DNA of 64,000 bases from Mesostigma viride (lineage: Eukaryota; Streptophyta; Mesostigmatophyceae; Mesostigmatales; Mesostigmataceae): positions 2,070,142 through 2,134,141 of the forward strand of contig RPFO01000310.1 of NCBI GenBank assembly GCA_009746045.1, given 5' to 3'. The translations under genes were made by a program, and so were the position numbers. Of the stretch, positions 35,471-44,571 are shown piece after piece; within the stretch, counting starts at the first letter, position 1, and each line of letters begins with the position of its first letter. Under the pieces are notes generated by a model. That model made no database searches. It was not told the origin of the DNA and was given only the letters and a program-made list of their open reading frames with translations.

Positions 35471-37304
35471 GCTATGCTGATCTTGTCGCGTACTCGTGCC
35501 AAACTCCCTGCACTGCAACAGTAGCCCACGACCTCGTTAGCCCTCATGAGGTATGGCTGCATGGGTGATCGATGGGCCACATGCTAGCCTTACCCCACTA
35601 GTGCTGCCCACTTTGCTCCCCCCCCTCGCTACCAAGGCCTTTGCTGGGGAGCGAGCAACAAAGTGGCAGTAGCTGCTTGAATCGCATGGTGGGTGAACCC
35701 CGCAGCAATGCACACAGGGCAAAAACAGGAACCCTCAGGTACCTGAGACAGAGGGGGTTGAAGGCAGTGAAGATGCCAGCCGCAGCTCTGTGTGGATAAG
35801 ATGAGAAGCCAGTGCCAACTGCACTTCTCAGAAGGTGAGACCTGAGAATGAGGTATGACAAGGTTAGGCTTCACACTGGGTTCTTTGTTGCAAATGAAAT
35901 GAACGTTTATTACCAAAATATTACCAATACTCTACCTTAGAACTTGGCAGCTCTGTTTCAGCAATAGCTGGGCTCGATGAAAGAAAAGGAGGGCTGGCCA
36001 CACTTGCCACGCACCACCATAACCAAGACAGAGTTCAAAGATCCACACAGAGCTACATCCAACGCCCTGGTGGAAAGACACACTTATGCCACTGAATGCC
36101 TCCCACTTACGCAATATCTTGCATGCGTCAGCCTTACCTCGTAGCCACGCTCAGTATCTGATCCTGACGACAACCGCTTTGTCGTCCATACTGCTTCAAT
36201 TACACCAAAGCTACTCCGTGGCACTCGTCTTTGGTCATGCAGCACCAAGACCTAAAAGTACACAAAATCCTAATCGTTGTCTGCAACAACTCCCTGTTCC
36301 GCATATGAAACATATCATCTAGCACTTTCTCTTTAGACGACAAAATCAACTAGACAACCTGGGTAGGCCAGAAATCCCAGACGACCAAATGCCCTTGTCG
36401 CAGATCACTCCAGTGTCGGCTTGCCGACCCCTGAGCTTGCCAAACAACTATATCACCAAGCATGTACGACAACTAGCTGGCCCTGACGAGAAAAGCTGCC
36501 TCGTCGCATTCACAAAAGCGGCTTGCCAGCCTGCCGAATATCAATGCCAATATTGCACGACATTATCTATTAAAAATATCATCACTTACAGCAGAGTGAA
36601 ATCACTCAAACCAAAGCAAACGCCCAGCTATAAACCTATATACAGAGCCATGTCAAAGCTCTATCTATACTACGATAAGACCAATGGAAACGCCTAACGG
36701 GAGGAACCTAATAGCCCTGCTGCACCGCAAAATCAGCCCACGTACGGCGGAGCATGATGTCAGCCATGGCCCGAGTCAGCGCCACCGACAAGCGCTGCAT
36801 GACGCCAATATGACGTCCAGGTCCGCGCCGACCATGGGGCCCGCTGGCCCTCCAGGTCCAGCCGACATTATCTATACCTGCAGCGGACAGTTCGATCTCG
36901 AGATCAATAAAGCGCCAGTTTGCGTGCACGTGCATGTTCAGCCTGCACGATCCGCATAATTGCCAGGCTGGCAGCCTAGCTTGGTCCGTGTTGTAGTCCA
37001 GCAGCCAGTGCGTGCTGCTTGCCAGCGTTGGCACTGACCTCCTGGTGACGCATGTCAGTGCCGCTGTCAACTCCCAGTGCATGCTGCGCGTCGCGCTACG
37101 GCGCATGCGTTGCTCCCGTAAGGCCCAAATGCCAAAGCTGGCGTAACAACTCGCACACGCGCAATGCCTAGCCGCCTCGCCTCGTCCCCCGGGCCGGCCG
37201 CGTGGCGGCCCCGCGTAAAGCCAATACTCGTGCGAATCGGAACGGCGCGCGACAATCTTACCCCCCCTGACAGGCTCCCCCTTAGCTGGGCATAATTAAT
37301 TAAT
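35471..37304. other. Intergenic host sequence
   Basis: Continues the dispersed repeat (35471-35530) and then holds short, weak open frames with no recognised domain. The last part (cccccttagctgggcata, 37277-37294) matches 57903-57920, another host repeat. No gene is supported. Confidence 0.6.
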
Positions 37305-37387
37305 TAAGTAGCTTCCATCATCATTCCGTCATCATTCCGTCATCGCGGCTCACAGAAGGGCACCAGCCTTATGCTGGCATCTGCCAC

Positions 37388-37843
37388 CCCTATAGTGACC
37401 CTATAGTGACCGCGGCCTGGGGTGGGGTATCACCCTAAACCCTAAACCCTAAACCCTAAACCCTAAACCCTAACACCGTCTCCAGACACCCACGGCATCC
37501 CCCCACCCTGGCTATCACCCTCCCACTGTGACTAAATTTACTAAGTTTACTATGGGTTTTTGGTTTTTTTTCTAGGAAATTCAAGCCAGCTGCCATGAGG
37601 TCAAGGTGCTACAGGTGCTGTGTGGTACAGGGTAGCTATAGTGACCTTATAGTGACCATGGTGGTAGACTCTTATGCTGGCATCCCAGGGTGACTAAATT
37701 TACTAAGTTTACTATGGGTTTTTGGTTTTTTTTTCTAGGAAATTCAAGCCACCTCCCATCACCTCGTGGTCATGCAACACACTAGAGTGTTGCATGTAAT
37801 TTTAGTTTCCCACGGGAGTAGCTATAGTGACCTTATAGTGACC
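37388..37843. promoter_or_regulatory. Paired CTATAGTGACC iterons in left TIR
   Basis: Pairs at 37388-37411, 37635-37657 and 37821-37843, each reading (c)tatagtgacc(c/t)tatagtgacc. They are mirrored in the right TIR (for example 55796-55818). Iteron-like pairs near linear DNA ends could bind a replication or packaging protein. This role is inferred. Confidence 0.55.
37433..37472. repeat. (CCCTAAA)n telomere-type array in left TIR
   Basis: Between five and six perfect CCCTAAA units, the complement of the plant/algal telomere repeat TTTAGGG, starting 128 bp from the element end. The same array is inverted at 56163-56202. Confidence 0.97.
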
Positions 37844-38609
37844 ATGGTGGTAGACTCTTATGCTGGCATCCCAGGGTGACTAAATTTACTAAGTTTACTA
37901 TGGGTTTTGGGTTTTTTTCCTAGGAAATTCAAGCCACCTGCCATGAGGTCGAAGTGGTGCCACAACTGGGTGAGGGCCATGTGGGATATGGGACTAAGTC
38001 ATTTCCCGTGGGAAACTATGTTTACTACGTTTACTATGGGTTTTGGGTTTTATTCCTAGGAAATTAATTCAGGTGTGCACCACCAAAAACACACCTGAAT
38101 TTCCCAAAAAAAGAACCCCCAAAAAACTTAGTAAATATAGTCTCCCACGACAAATGGTTATGAAAACGTAGTTTCCCACGGCAAAATGACCAATAAATCC
38201 ATCTCCCACGGGAAAGGCCATGGGGCCGGCCAGCGGGGGTGCAGCGGGGGGGCGCGGACTGCCAAGCAGTGGCGGGACTGCCAGGTGGTGGTGATGGTGT
38301 GAGGGCTTGCTGTGTTTTCTCGTGGGAAACTATATTTACTACTAAATTGATATTTTCAGTTGGAAATGGAGGTTTTATTCGATGTGAGTGAGAGTGCATG
38401 CACACGCTTGCATAATTTCCCGCAGACAAAACCCAAAACCTGTAGTTAGCTTAGTAAATTTAGTAAGGTGCTGGAGGGTCGAGCAGTGCGTGGGAGTTGG
38501 CGGACCCGGCGAGGGCCGCGCGGCGGGGTGTGCAGAGTGTCACGGGGTCTACACACATCTGGAAACTAAGACGATTGACACGTGAGAAATCGTTTCATTT
38601 AAATATTAC

Positions 38610-41142
38610 TTACGAAGGGCAATACCGCCATCCAATAAAGCAGTTCGGCCTGGAACCGTCGCTCAACTTGTACTGAGTCAGCCTGCAGCCCAAAACCGCC
38701 TTTGCCTCGTCTCCAAATAATTTCGCCTTGTAGCTATCCATACCAGTCGAAGCAATGTACTCGTCGAGAAGAACCTTTACAGGCACTGCCTCTCCGCTGC
38801 ACTTGACAAGCTCGCCGCTTTTCTTTAGCTCCTCGATAAAGGCACCCACACCATCAGACGAAACCTTCGAGTCCGTCTTCAGGACTCGCATCTCCTCCGA
38901 CCTAGGCGGCCACCTCTCGTCCTTGCTAGTTGCTGCCAGGTATACTACGCACTCTCTAATAGAAATCGCCATCAATCCTAACGCAAAATCCTTGGCACGC
39001 TCGTTCAGTGTGGTGTCCACGAGATGCATGTGCGGACGATCAGGTTCATCGGCCATCTCTTTCCGCGTGCAAAACTTGCTCACGAAAGGGTACATGACAG
39101 CGCGGTCCCACAACCCCTCGCAGTGCTCGTCAAATTTCACGTCGTTGTTTGTGTCCAAAATAAGCTTGAATGACGTGGGAAATTGCACGTACTCGTTAGA
39201 GTGGAGAGCGCGTGCCTTCAAGACGCCATTGCCTGTGATGTTCTTGAATTTTGATGCCACAATAGGGACGTTGCGCTGGAGCTCGTTCGTCAAACCGATG
39301 CGCATGCCGCGCATTCTCAAAACTTCTGGCGTCGCCACATCACTGTCCCGCTCCTGCGAAGTGTAGAAAGCAGTACGAACGGTGTCCGCATTGTCGCCGT
39401 ATGCCTCTCTGATTACTTTCATCAGGAAGCCCTTCCCGTTCCGTCCTGAACCCTTCCAAAAGTATCCTTGCTCGTCACGATTGTCCCCCACCATCAGTGA
39501 GCCAAGGAAACGCTTAAAGTGGGCCCGGGTCACCTCGTCTGGGAAAATTTCCTCCAACTTCACTTCCATAGCACAAGTGTCGGCGTCTGGCGTGTAGGGA
39601 ATTCTCATCTGCTTGGAAAGCATGTCGTCGGGCCGTCCAGGGCGCAGGGTCATTGTAGTAAGTTCCAGCACCCCGTTAGTGAAGCACAGGAGGTATGGAT
39701 TCCGGTCTAGCCGCTCCACGAAGTCCGTTGGCTCGGCGTATATGATCGCCCTGACCTCGTTGCGGATGTAGTTGATGTAAGGACCGTCACGCAAGTTGCG
39801 AGAGATCTTCGCAGCGGAATCTGCCAGGGCATCAAAGTACGCCGCCTTCTTGTCGTCACCTAGATGCTCGGCCTTGTCACGCCGTTCAGAAAAATAGCGT
39901 GCCACCTCCTCGTACTTTAACTTGAGCTTGTCCGCATCTCCGATGGCGTTCCGCAGAGGTTCGTCAGTCATCAGCTGGCGCCACCTGTGGTCCCTGAAAT
40001 TCCACAACGACCCACCGCTGTACCGCCAAGTCCCAGCAAATCCCACCACACAGGCCTCGGCTACACCGCGATGAGAATTCTCGAAGTGCGCGAGGATGTA
40101 GACGTCGTGGCGTCCTCGGATGGGAAAAGCAAAGACTTGAGTTCGTCGCCGAGAGCGACAACTTCGCTCGAGAAGTCGCGGCAGTCCGAGTCGTGGCATT
40201 TCTGAACGATGCCGTCACGCGATACGACGAGGTAAGTGTGGTTGCTCCCGTGCTCGCGGCCAGCTCCGAGGCACAAGTGGCTGAACGTGCGCAGGACGTA
40301 GTTGTCACGGTCCTTCGAGTAGTGAAGGCTCGCAGCATCCAGCGCGTGGTCTTCAAAATTCGGGTAACGCTCGGTCCACCTGGCCACGATGCGCGAAGTG
40401 ACGTTGGCGATGTCGTCACTGTCCAGGTGCGTGATTTCGTCGCTGCTAGTGGCGAAAACCCTCGTCGAAGGGCGTCCAACGTCACGCTTGCCACCGCTCG
40501 ACTTTTCCCTTTTTTTGCTGGAGGCTCGAGACCGTCGATCAAGTCGTCGACAGGCAGCCACTTTGCATCGTCGTCCACCAATTGAGCGACAAACGTTTCG
40601 ATGGGCTCGTTGTCGTCAACGGGAGAGAGAATTGGGCATCCTGGCTCGACGTCCTTCGTGTTATACACACAGTTCAGCAATCGGCCGTCGTTGTAAATGG
40701 AATCGTCCCATCCGGGGAGCTGCAGAAGTTTGGCCTTCATGAGACGCCCCATATCCTTCACCGTCACTTTCCAACCCTTCACGTAGACACGGAACGAGTA
40801 CTTGAACGTCCTCTTGCCCTTGGTTTCGACCCAACGCGGACGACGCGTGAGTACTTTGACGTTCTCATGGTTGATGTTACAATTTTCGAAGACGTCGTTG
40901 ATGATGTCGTCGACGGTGACTCCCGGCTCTCCTTCCTCGTGATCGAATTTGAGGTCGTAATCGAGATATGGCTTGACAACATCGTCTTCTTTTAGAACCT
41001 CGCACCAATGGCCGCCAGCGCGAATGAGCCTGAGCGCTTCGTTAGCGGATAGCTCTAGGGCGTTATCGTTCCAGTTCTTAGATTTAATCCTCCGCGCGAG
41101 CTTGATCATCTTTGCGGTGATGGGTGGACCGGGAGCCTCCAT
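38610..41142 (-). pseudogene. AEP primase - D5-like SF3 helicase, frameshifted
   Basis: Start chosen at ATG 41142 (MEAPGPPITAKMIKLARRIK); an upstream in-frame extension to 41292 runs through the regulatory palindromes. The N-terminal primase domain has VVKPYLDYDLKF with the catalytic Asp pair (about 40960). A Cys/His element follows (IVQKCHDSDCRDF). The helicase part has Walker A KGSGRNGKGFLMK (about 39420-39460), Walker B MRIGLTNEL and motif C KLILDTNND, then a VRM-like C terminus. Frame changes near 40500 (beside a T run) and near 40110 break the protein into three frames. It would unwind and prime viral DNA replication. Single gene, monocistronic in appearance. Confidence 0.9.
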
Positions 41143-41171
41143 GGTGGTGTGAGCGCGAGAGTGCGGATTGT

Positions 41172-41215
41172 CGTGGGAGAGTCCGCCTTTATTCCCGTGG
41201 GAGATCTCCCACGAG
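41172..41215. promoter_or_regulatory. TCCCACG palindrome cluster upstream of primase
   Basis: Contains gtcgtgggagag and attcccgtgggagatctcccacgag-type sites within 80 bp upstream of the primase ATG. The same core recurs as a perfect TTTCCCACGGGAAA at 41473-41486 and several times in both TIRs. A binding site for a transcription or replication factor is likely but unproven. Confidence 0.5.
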
Positions 41216-41508
41216 GAATCGAATCGTGTCGGCTTGTCGGTTACGTCGTGTCGGTCGACCGTGTCGTCATGCAGGTTGAAGTTCGAGACCATTCTGGAAG
41301 GTTGTATACCGTATGCTTAGAAAAAAAAAAGTTTCGATTAAAAAATTTCAGTTCGTCTAAAAACCACACAGACCCTCGAACCTCGACCCTTGAGAAAAAT
41401 GGTCCCATGGAACTTTTTTATTTCCTGTATAATGCATGCAGTTTAGGATATCCTTTTCGACATTCATGAAAATTTCCCACGGGAAAACTGTCTACTTTTT
41501 CCTCGGCC

Positions 41509-42581
41509 TCAGCCGACGTCCGCCAGTCTCGCCGCCCTGGGGAGAGGGGTCCCCGCCTGCCGCTCGTAAACGGCTCCTGTAAGTACGTCGTGCCCCATCA
41601 AGTCACCAGCCCATTTTCGCTTTTTCCACGAAGCGCCCTTCAAGAAACGGGTGATGTACGCCTGCCTCGTTGCATCAATGCCGTGGTAGATGCGGTTGTA
41701 CTTCGCAGAATAATACTCGTGCTTCATGTATTCGCCTGGATTTTTTGGGTCCTCGAACACGTACTTCTGATCAGCTCGAGCCTGCAACGCGTTAATCAGC
41801 TTCTTGTACCCGTCTGGAATTTGGTAGTCGTACGTGCCGTACGTCTCTGCCGTCTTAAAACGTTGAATTATCATGCGGCGCTCGCTCGGAATGTATCCGT
41901 TCTCGTGTGGCTCGAGCTCGCTGATAGAACTGACGATGCGCATTTTGTCGTGGTCGTACCTGGTCGGTGGCAGTTTCTCGCCGGACAGGTAAATAAGACC
42001 CATCAAAGCGGCGTCAGACGTAGGGTCCTTTTTGTACTCGGCGGCGGCGATCCGCTGGAGCTGCTCGTACGTGTACCTCAGTGGCTTGCTCTCGGCCCTG
42101 TCGAATTTCCTGTCGAGATCGCCGACCTTCAGCTCATTGACTCGGGCAGCGTATGCGTCTGTCACGTCGCGCGGGAGCCTCTTCTCGGATGGCATCATTC
42201 GATTAACCCCGTTTATCACTCCGAGCAAGTTCTTCTCGTTCTCCCTCCACGCATCCTCTTTCGAGTGTGCGAGCTTGCGTTTGGGTTCCGAGGTTTCGTG
42301 GACGACGCGCAGGACACGGGCGGTGTCTGCGAGGCAGTCACTGATTCGTCCTGCGAGCACCCCATTTTGTCGAGGAGAACTCGCAGCCTGCCGATGTACC
42401 CCTTCGCGGTTCTGCGCGTCGCCCCGCGCTCTCTCGAGGGCCTGCCAGGCTCGTGATGCTCTGGCCGGGAATCCGCTGCGGCGACGGCCTCGTTGAACGT
42501 CCAATATCGTCCATCAGTAGGTCGCGCAGGCGGTTCCTCGTGGTGCGGTGGCTCCGGCGAGGGTGGAGAGGTCGCCTGCAA
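41509..42581 (-). pseudogene. Tyrosine recombinase (integrase), frameshifted
   Basis: The 331-codon frame ends with the catalytic C-terminal part GIDATRQAYITRFLKG ... AGDLMGHDVLTGAVYERQ, giving the Arg, His and Tyr nucleophile of the tyrosine recombinase family. The core-binding (SAM-like) domain lies partly in another frame: TAKGYIGRLRVLLDKMG (42216-42581) joins LADTARVLRVVHET near 42340. This enzyme type integrates many algal PLVs. The N terminus is uncertain, and the frame to its right (AT-hook ORF) may be part of the same protein. Confidence 0.82.
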
Positions 42582-43123
42582 GCCGATTTTTTCCGCGCAC
42601 TCGGGTTATTTGCGATCCATCGGTCACTGGGATTCCAGACGCCCTTCTTGACCTTGCTTTTCGCCGAGATGCAGTTCGTCTGGTCGCGGGCGATTGCTCG
42701 CCTTTTCGCCTGGGCCCGTCGCCATTGCTCGCACGCTCCTCTACGGTCACCGTCATCTGATGACTGAACATGAGACAATTTTTTGGCTCGAGGCTTTTTA
42801 TACCCTACGGGGTGGATCCTTGGGCGCCCTCGAGGCCGTTTCGGTTCGTGTCGTTTTTCCGTTTTGGAGGTGAGCGCCCACGTGGACGCTGCGATCGCCC
42901 ACCAAGGCGAGGATGGCCGATCGGATTTCGGACTCATGTCGTGACAGGTGGACGGAATCGTGTCGTGGTGGCCTGCTTCTTGAAGGATCCTGACGACACG
43001 TTCTAGAGTTTTCTGCCCAGTCGAGAACCCGAACAATATCGGAGGAGTGCTTGGGTGTCCAACACGTACTCCTTCTCGGCGCCTGCGTATCGTTTGGTGG
43101 ACGGAATATCCATAGTATATCAT
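42338..43123 (-). CDS. Arg/Lys-rich AT-hook ORF (possible recombinase N terminus)
   Basis: The likely translated part starts at MSPKSDRPSSPWW (about 42937). It carries KRPRGRPRIHPVGYKK, an AT-hook DNA-binding motif, then Arg/Lys-rich sequence with KKGVWNPSDRWIANNPS. The final section overlaps the recombinase reading frames and may be spurious. Either a separate DNA-binding protein or an N-terminal extension of the recombinase broken by a frameshift; the sequence does not settle this. Confidence 0.4.
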   Translation of the reverse strand: MIYYGYSVHQTIRRRREGVRVGHPSTPPILFGFSTGQKTLERVVRILQEAGHHDTIPSTCHDMSPKSDRPSSPWWAIAASTWALTSKTEKRHEPKRPRGRPRIHPVGYKKPRAKKLSHVQSSDDGDRRGACEQWRRAQAKRRAIARDQTNCISAKSKVKKGVWNPSDRWIANNPSARKKSACRRPLHPRRSHRTTRNRLRDLLMDDIGRSTRPSPQRIPGQSITSLAGPRESAGRRAEPRRGTSAGCEFSSTKWGARRTNQ

Positions 43124-43135
43124 GTTCAGAGAAAA

Positions 43136-44009
43136 TTATTTTATCGAGAGAAATGTATTGAAGTTTCGACGAAACATTTTTTTCGGGTCGCGTTGGTCGA
43201 AGTCGACAGCAAAGAAGTCGTGAGGATCGTCCTTGACGGCGTGGTCCCATAGCGCGAGAAACTCATCCGGCCACAGCCCCCGCGCTCTCTTCCGCGATCT
43301 GTCGCGCGGCTCGATGGTCCTTCGTTCTGAAAGCGCAAGAAACGATATATTCGCTCGCACTGCTCGTGGTACGCCACGCTCGTGTACGCCTGTGTCAGGA
43401 AAATCATGCTCGTGAGGAAGTGTCTGTTTTGAACGCGAAAGCCGCAACTGCGTTTTTGCTAGAGCTCTGATAGAGGGCACTGCCTTTCATGTCGTCTATC
43501 AGAATGAGCGACGAAGGAGGACCGTGCTCGAACTTGTCGCAGGTTTATCCAGTTCATTGCATCAAGGCGTAGGTACATGGAGAGGTCCATGAGTTCTGCG
43601 TTTTTTTTCCCATCCACGTATTCGCGTTTGAACGTTTCCCAGACCTTGAGATCGTCCTTGTACCTCTCGTATTCGTGGAGGTCAGACTTGATATGATCTA
43701 TCATCCATCGAATGCCAGGTTAGAGTAGACTTCCATCGTCATAGCTGGTTCCGGGAGCTCCTTGTATTTTGGCTCGTGTGGGCACTCTGAAATGAGGTAC
43801 AGCTTTGTCGAATGAGTTGTTAGCAAGTAAGCCTTCGCCATGTTGACTGCCGATGTAGTTTTCCCAGACCGTCGAGCTCCGCAGAAGTTTGCGATGAAAT
43901 GAAGACTCGGCATATTCGGTGGAGCAGGACGCTGTGGGGCGTATCGTTGCTTGATGTCTTTGTTCTCAAGTGAATGAATTCGTCGCTCTTCGATGATAGC
44001 CATTATCAT
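43136..44009 (-). pseudogene. A32/FtsK-like DNA-packaging ATPase, frameshifted
   Basis: The 5' frame has PSLHFIANFCGARRSGKTTS with a Walker A loop (GARRSGKTT, about 43860) and KLYLISECPHEPKY. The middle frame has DHIKSDLHEYERYKDDLKVW. Near 43500 the alternative frame gives PPSSLILIDDMKGS, a Walker B with DD. The last frame gives MIFLTQAYTSVAYHEQCERIY (frame 43141-43407) and then KARGLWPDEFLALWDHAVKD (43136-43480). At least three frame changes are needed. The family pumps DNA into capsids in PLVs, virophages and nucleocytoplasmic large DNA viruses. Confidence 0.8.
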
Positions 44010-44021
44010 TCTGAAGACATT

Positions 44022-44547
44022 TTAATCGTCCAGACTAGCAAGGAGAGACGCGCGGATGGCGGCCATGCGCATCTCGTATGGCGTCATCGCGACAGGTGGC
44101 GGTGGTGGAGGTGGGAGCTGTCGGGTCTTGATCGGGGGTGGCGGAGAGTCCGGCTCTGTCTCCTTGGGCTTTCGACCCCGTCTTGGTTTTGGCGTGTCGG
44201 CGGGGGTTGAGGCGACGGAATCTTCAGCGAGAAGGCGTTCAATCCGATTTGTTGCGGGCTTCTTGCAGCTCGAGTTCGACTAGCCTTTGCCGCTGAATCT
44301 CCAATTCCTTTGCAAGGACCTTTCGTTTCGTTATCTCTGCCTCCTTTTCTTCGTTTCGTCTCTTCTCCCTCTCGGCTTTTGCGCGTTGCTGGTAAACCCT
44401 CATTTTGTCGCGAAGGGCTTTTTTCTGTTCATCATTCAGCGGTTGTCCCTTTCGAATTGTCTTGACCAGGTCAACCTGCTCTTCCCGCGTCTCGGCGAAG
44501 GTTTCGTCTTGGTAGCTCGTTGGGGTCTCTGAAGCCTCAGAGGCCAT
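44022..44547 (-). pseudogene. Coiled-coil AT-hook protein, one frameshift
   Basis: Starts MASEASETPTSYQDETFAET, followed by a long charged helix (EREKRRNEEKEAEITKRKVL) typical of a coiled coil. The frame stops at 44239, but a one-base shift continues as RIERLLAEDSVASTPADTPK, an AT-hook-like PKPRRGRKPKE, a Pro-rich run and YEMRMAAIRASLLASLDD with TAA at 44022. Divergent from the 921-aa ORF with only 24 bp between start codons. Function unknown; DNA binding inferred. Confidence 0.6.
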
Positions 44548-44571
44548 GTTTATATTCTAGGTAGATAATAA
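44548..44571. promoter_or_regulatory. Divergent 24-bp promoter with TCTA on both strands
   Basis: The AT-rich segment contains TTCTAGGTAGATAA: TCTA on the plus strand at 44556-44559 and on the minus strand at 44562-44565. Mavirus and CroV late genes are preceded by TCTA in AT-rich context (known). The bidirectional use here is inferred. Confidence 0.55.

Larger units (their letters stand above)
37305..38574. repeat. Left TIR of the PLV
   Basis: 1270 bp, inverted copy of 55062-56330, essentially identical. Within it: an outer tcattccg repeat, telomere-type repeats, three paired CTATAGTGACC sites, about four spaced copies of a block with aaatttactaagtttactat, and several TTTCCCACGGGAAA-like palindromes. 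The 121-codon open frame shared by both TIRs is probably not a gene. Confidence 0.95.

Noticed and set aside
38064-38429. 121-codon ORF present in both TIRs
   Set aside because: Identical only because the TIRs are identical. It runs through regulatory palindromes and tandem blocks and has no recognisable domain or TCTA-type promoter. Kept as a TIR feature, not as a gene.
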